NCBI RefSeq assembly: GCF_014054525.1
Contig: NZ_CP059564.1
Location: forward strand, 1,746,357-1,810,356
Origin: Alysiella filiformis
Lineage (GTDB): Bacteria > Pseudomonadota > Gammaproteobacteria > Burkholderiales > Neisseriaceae
Reading direction: 5' to 3'
Length of the DNA stretch: 64,000 bases
Below are positions 63,328 through 64,000 of this stretch, piece by piece (position 1 is the stretch's first letter; each line of letters opens with the position of its first letter). The notes beneath the pieces were generated by a model. That model made no database searches. It saw nothing but the letters and a program-made list of their open reading frames with translations, and was not told where the DNA came from. Made by a program: the position numbers and the translations under genes.

Positions 63328-64000
63328 TGATGAAACAAAAAAAATCTGCCGATAAAAAAACGCAACAAACTGGCGAATCTGCCCTTGAATTGACCATGGC
63401 TTTGGGTCGTGAATTGCGCTTGTTGCGCGAACAGAAAGGTTTGAGCATAAAAGAAGTGGCGGCGCGTTTGAAATTGCCTGCACGTCAAATTGAAACTTTG
63501 GAACAGGGGCAATATGCTGGGCTGCCTGAACCCGTGTTTGTGCGTGGTTTTTTGCGCAGCTATGGGCGTTTTTTGGACATGAATGAGCTGCGTTTGAATG
63601 AATATTTGGCAAACATTTCGCCCATCACACAAGCGTATCAGCAAAACAAACGCAAAGGCGGTGTGAATTACAGCAACACGCGCGTGAAAAAAGCGTTTCC
63701 CAAATGGATTTTTGGGGTGCTGGCTGTGGCGGTGCTGGCGGCTGGTGTGTACGCATGGCAAATGAAATCGGCTGACGAAACCGCCAAGCAAGAAAGCCAA
63801 ATCAGCCAAAATGTGGCAAGCCCCAGTGAAGAAAATGTCAATGGCAACAACGTTTTGGTTAAACCGATGACGGCAAGCGACACGGCAACCGAAACCGTTA
63901 CCGCCACAGCCACCACCCCTTCATCTGCCCACGCTGCCACCCAAGCGGGCAATGCGGCAAGCAATGTGCCTGCTGTGATGGGCGTGGCTGGCGAATTGGT
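63327..64000 (+). CDS. rodZ: RodZ-like helix-turn-helix membrane protein, 5' part
   Basis: The frame is open from 63327 to the window end (about 224 codons seen). The N-terminus holds an XRE-type helix-turn-helix (LGRELRLLREQKGLSIKEVAARLKLPARQIETLEQGQY, about 26-63), then the RodZ-type PVFVRGFLRSYGRFLDM, a basic segment and one membrane helix (WIFGVLAVAVLAAGVYAW, about 127-144). The periplasmic part is Ser/Thr/Ala rich. RodZ links MreB to the cell-shape machinery. The ATG overlaps the pilW stop (TAATG); AGGAAG lies upstream. Confidence 0.9.
   Translation, partial: MMKQKKSADKKTQQTGESALELTMALGRELRLLREQKGLSIKEVAARLKLPARQIETLEQGQYAGLPEPVFVRGFLRSYGRFLDMNELRLNEYLANISPITQAYQQNKRKGGVNYSNTRVKKAFPKWIFGVLAVAVLAAGVYAWQMKSADETAKQESQISQNVASPSEENVNGNNVLVKPMTASDTATETVTATATTPSSAHAATQAGNAASNVPAVMGVAGEL

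Overview
The window is a chromosomal segment of a Neisseriaceae bacterium. The main evidence is the very frequent near-palindrome TTTCAGGC(A/T)GCCTGAAA, which carries the 12-mers AGGCTGCCTGAA and AGGCAGCCTGAA. These are the DNA uptake sequence (DUS) dialects known from the Simonsiella/Alysiella and Kingella branches, not the ATGCCGTCTGAA word of meningococcus. The gene repertoire also fits: orphan thrB, degenerate-RibA RibB, ComP, PqiABC, Xth. I infer a relative of Simonsiella, Alysiella or Kingella; the species cannot be fixed from sequence alone.

Layout. 0-13 kb is core metabolism: murI, purN, a DUF3108 protein, ubiA, pncB, thrB, an NhaD-type antiporter, cysE, three envelope or unknown proteins, an aspartate/aromatic aminotransferase and tatD. 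13-16.3 kb is the iron-sulfur operon iscR-iscS-iscU-iscA, interrupted by an AT-rich 183-residue gene of unknown function. An IscR-type site overlaps the iscR promoter. 16.3-20 kb holds pyrE, then an accessory pair (FRG-domain protein and a stand-alone RelA/SpoT-type nucleotidyltransferase), then xth. 20-24 kb is the tight avtA-ruvB-HAD-HDAC-like cluster, read on the minus strand. 24-28.6 kb holds dinG and mpl around a repeat-rich spacer, then a small membrane protein. 28.6-32.4 kb holds a PIN-domain toxin-antitoxin pair and speA-speB (putrescine from arginine). 32.5-42.3 kb holds miaA, an RDD protein, dusC, a spacer with possible phage-immunity RNA remnants, the pqiABC lipid-transport genes, a DedA protein and glmM. 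43-46.7 kb has ilvI-ilvH and, divergently, a type IV pilin gene followed by comP, the DUS receptor, behind a sigma54-like promoter. 46.7-56.8 kb has lnt, ribB, coaBC, a Na/Pi-type transporter, phoH, envC and an orphan ParA ATPase. 56.8-64 kb has hisS, a YfgM-like protein, a TPR-like unknown, ndk, an amino-acid binding lipoprotein, rlmN, pilW and the start of rodZ.

Repeats matter here. Besides DUS, which act as terminators, stop codons and in-frame peptide segments, I see at least three short dispersed families. They are a MITE-like element with 16-18 bp terminal inverted repeats, a CCCTCTCC...GGAGAGGG palindromic element, and a GCCTTCGGCGACTTAC element often joined to a DUS. One copy pair of the last forms a perfect 44-bp inverted repeat around a MITE; another forms inverted flanks of about 105 bp around glmM. 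The accessory genes (the isc insert, FRG/RelA-SpoT pair, PIN pair, ParA) sit singly between core genes, often bounded by DUS. That pattern suggests acquisition by DUS-mediated transformation rather than one genomic island.

The best candidates for something new are the FRG plus RelA/SpoT pair, the gene inside the isc operon, the ComP variant without the conserved Glu5, and the structured spacer upstream of dusC. No tRNA, rRNA or CRISPR array was found.
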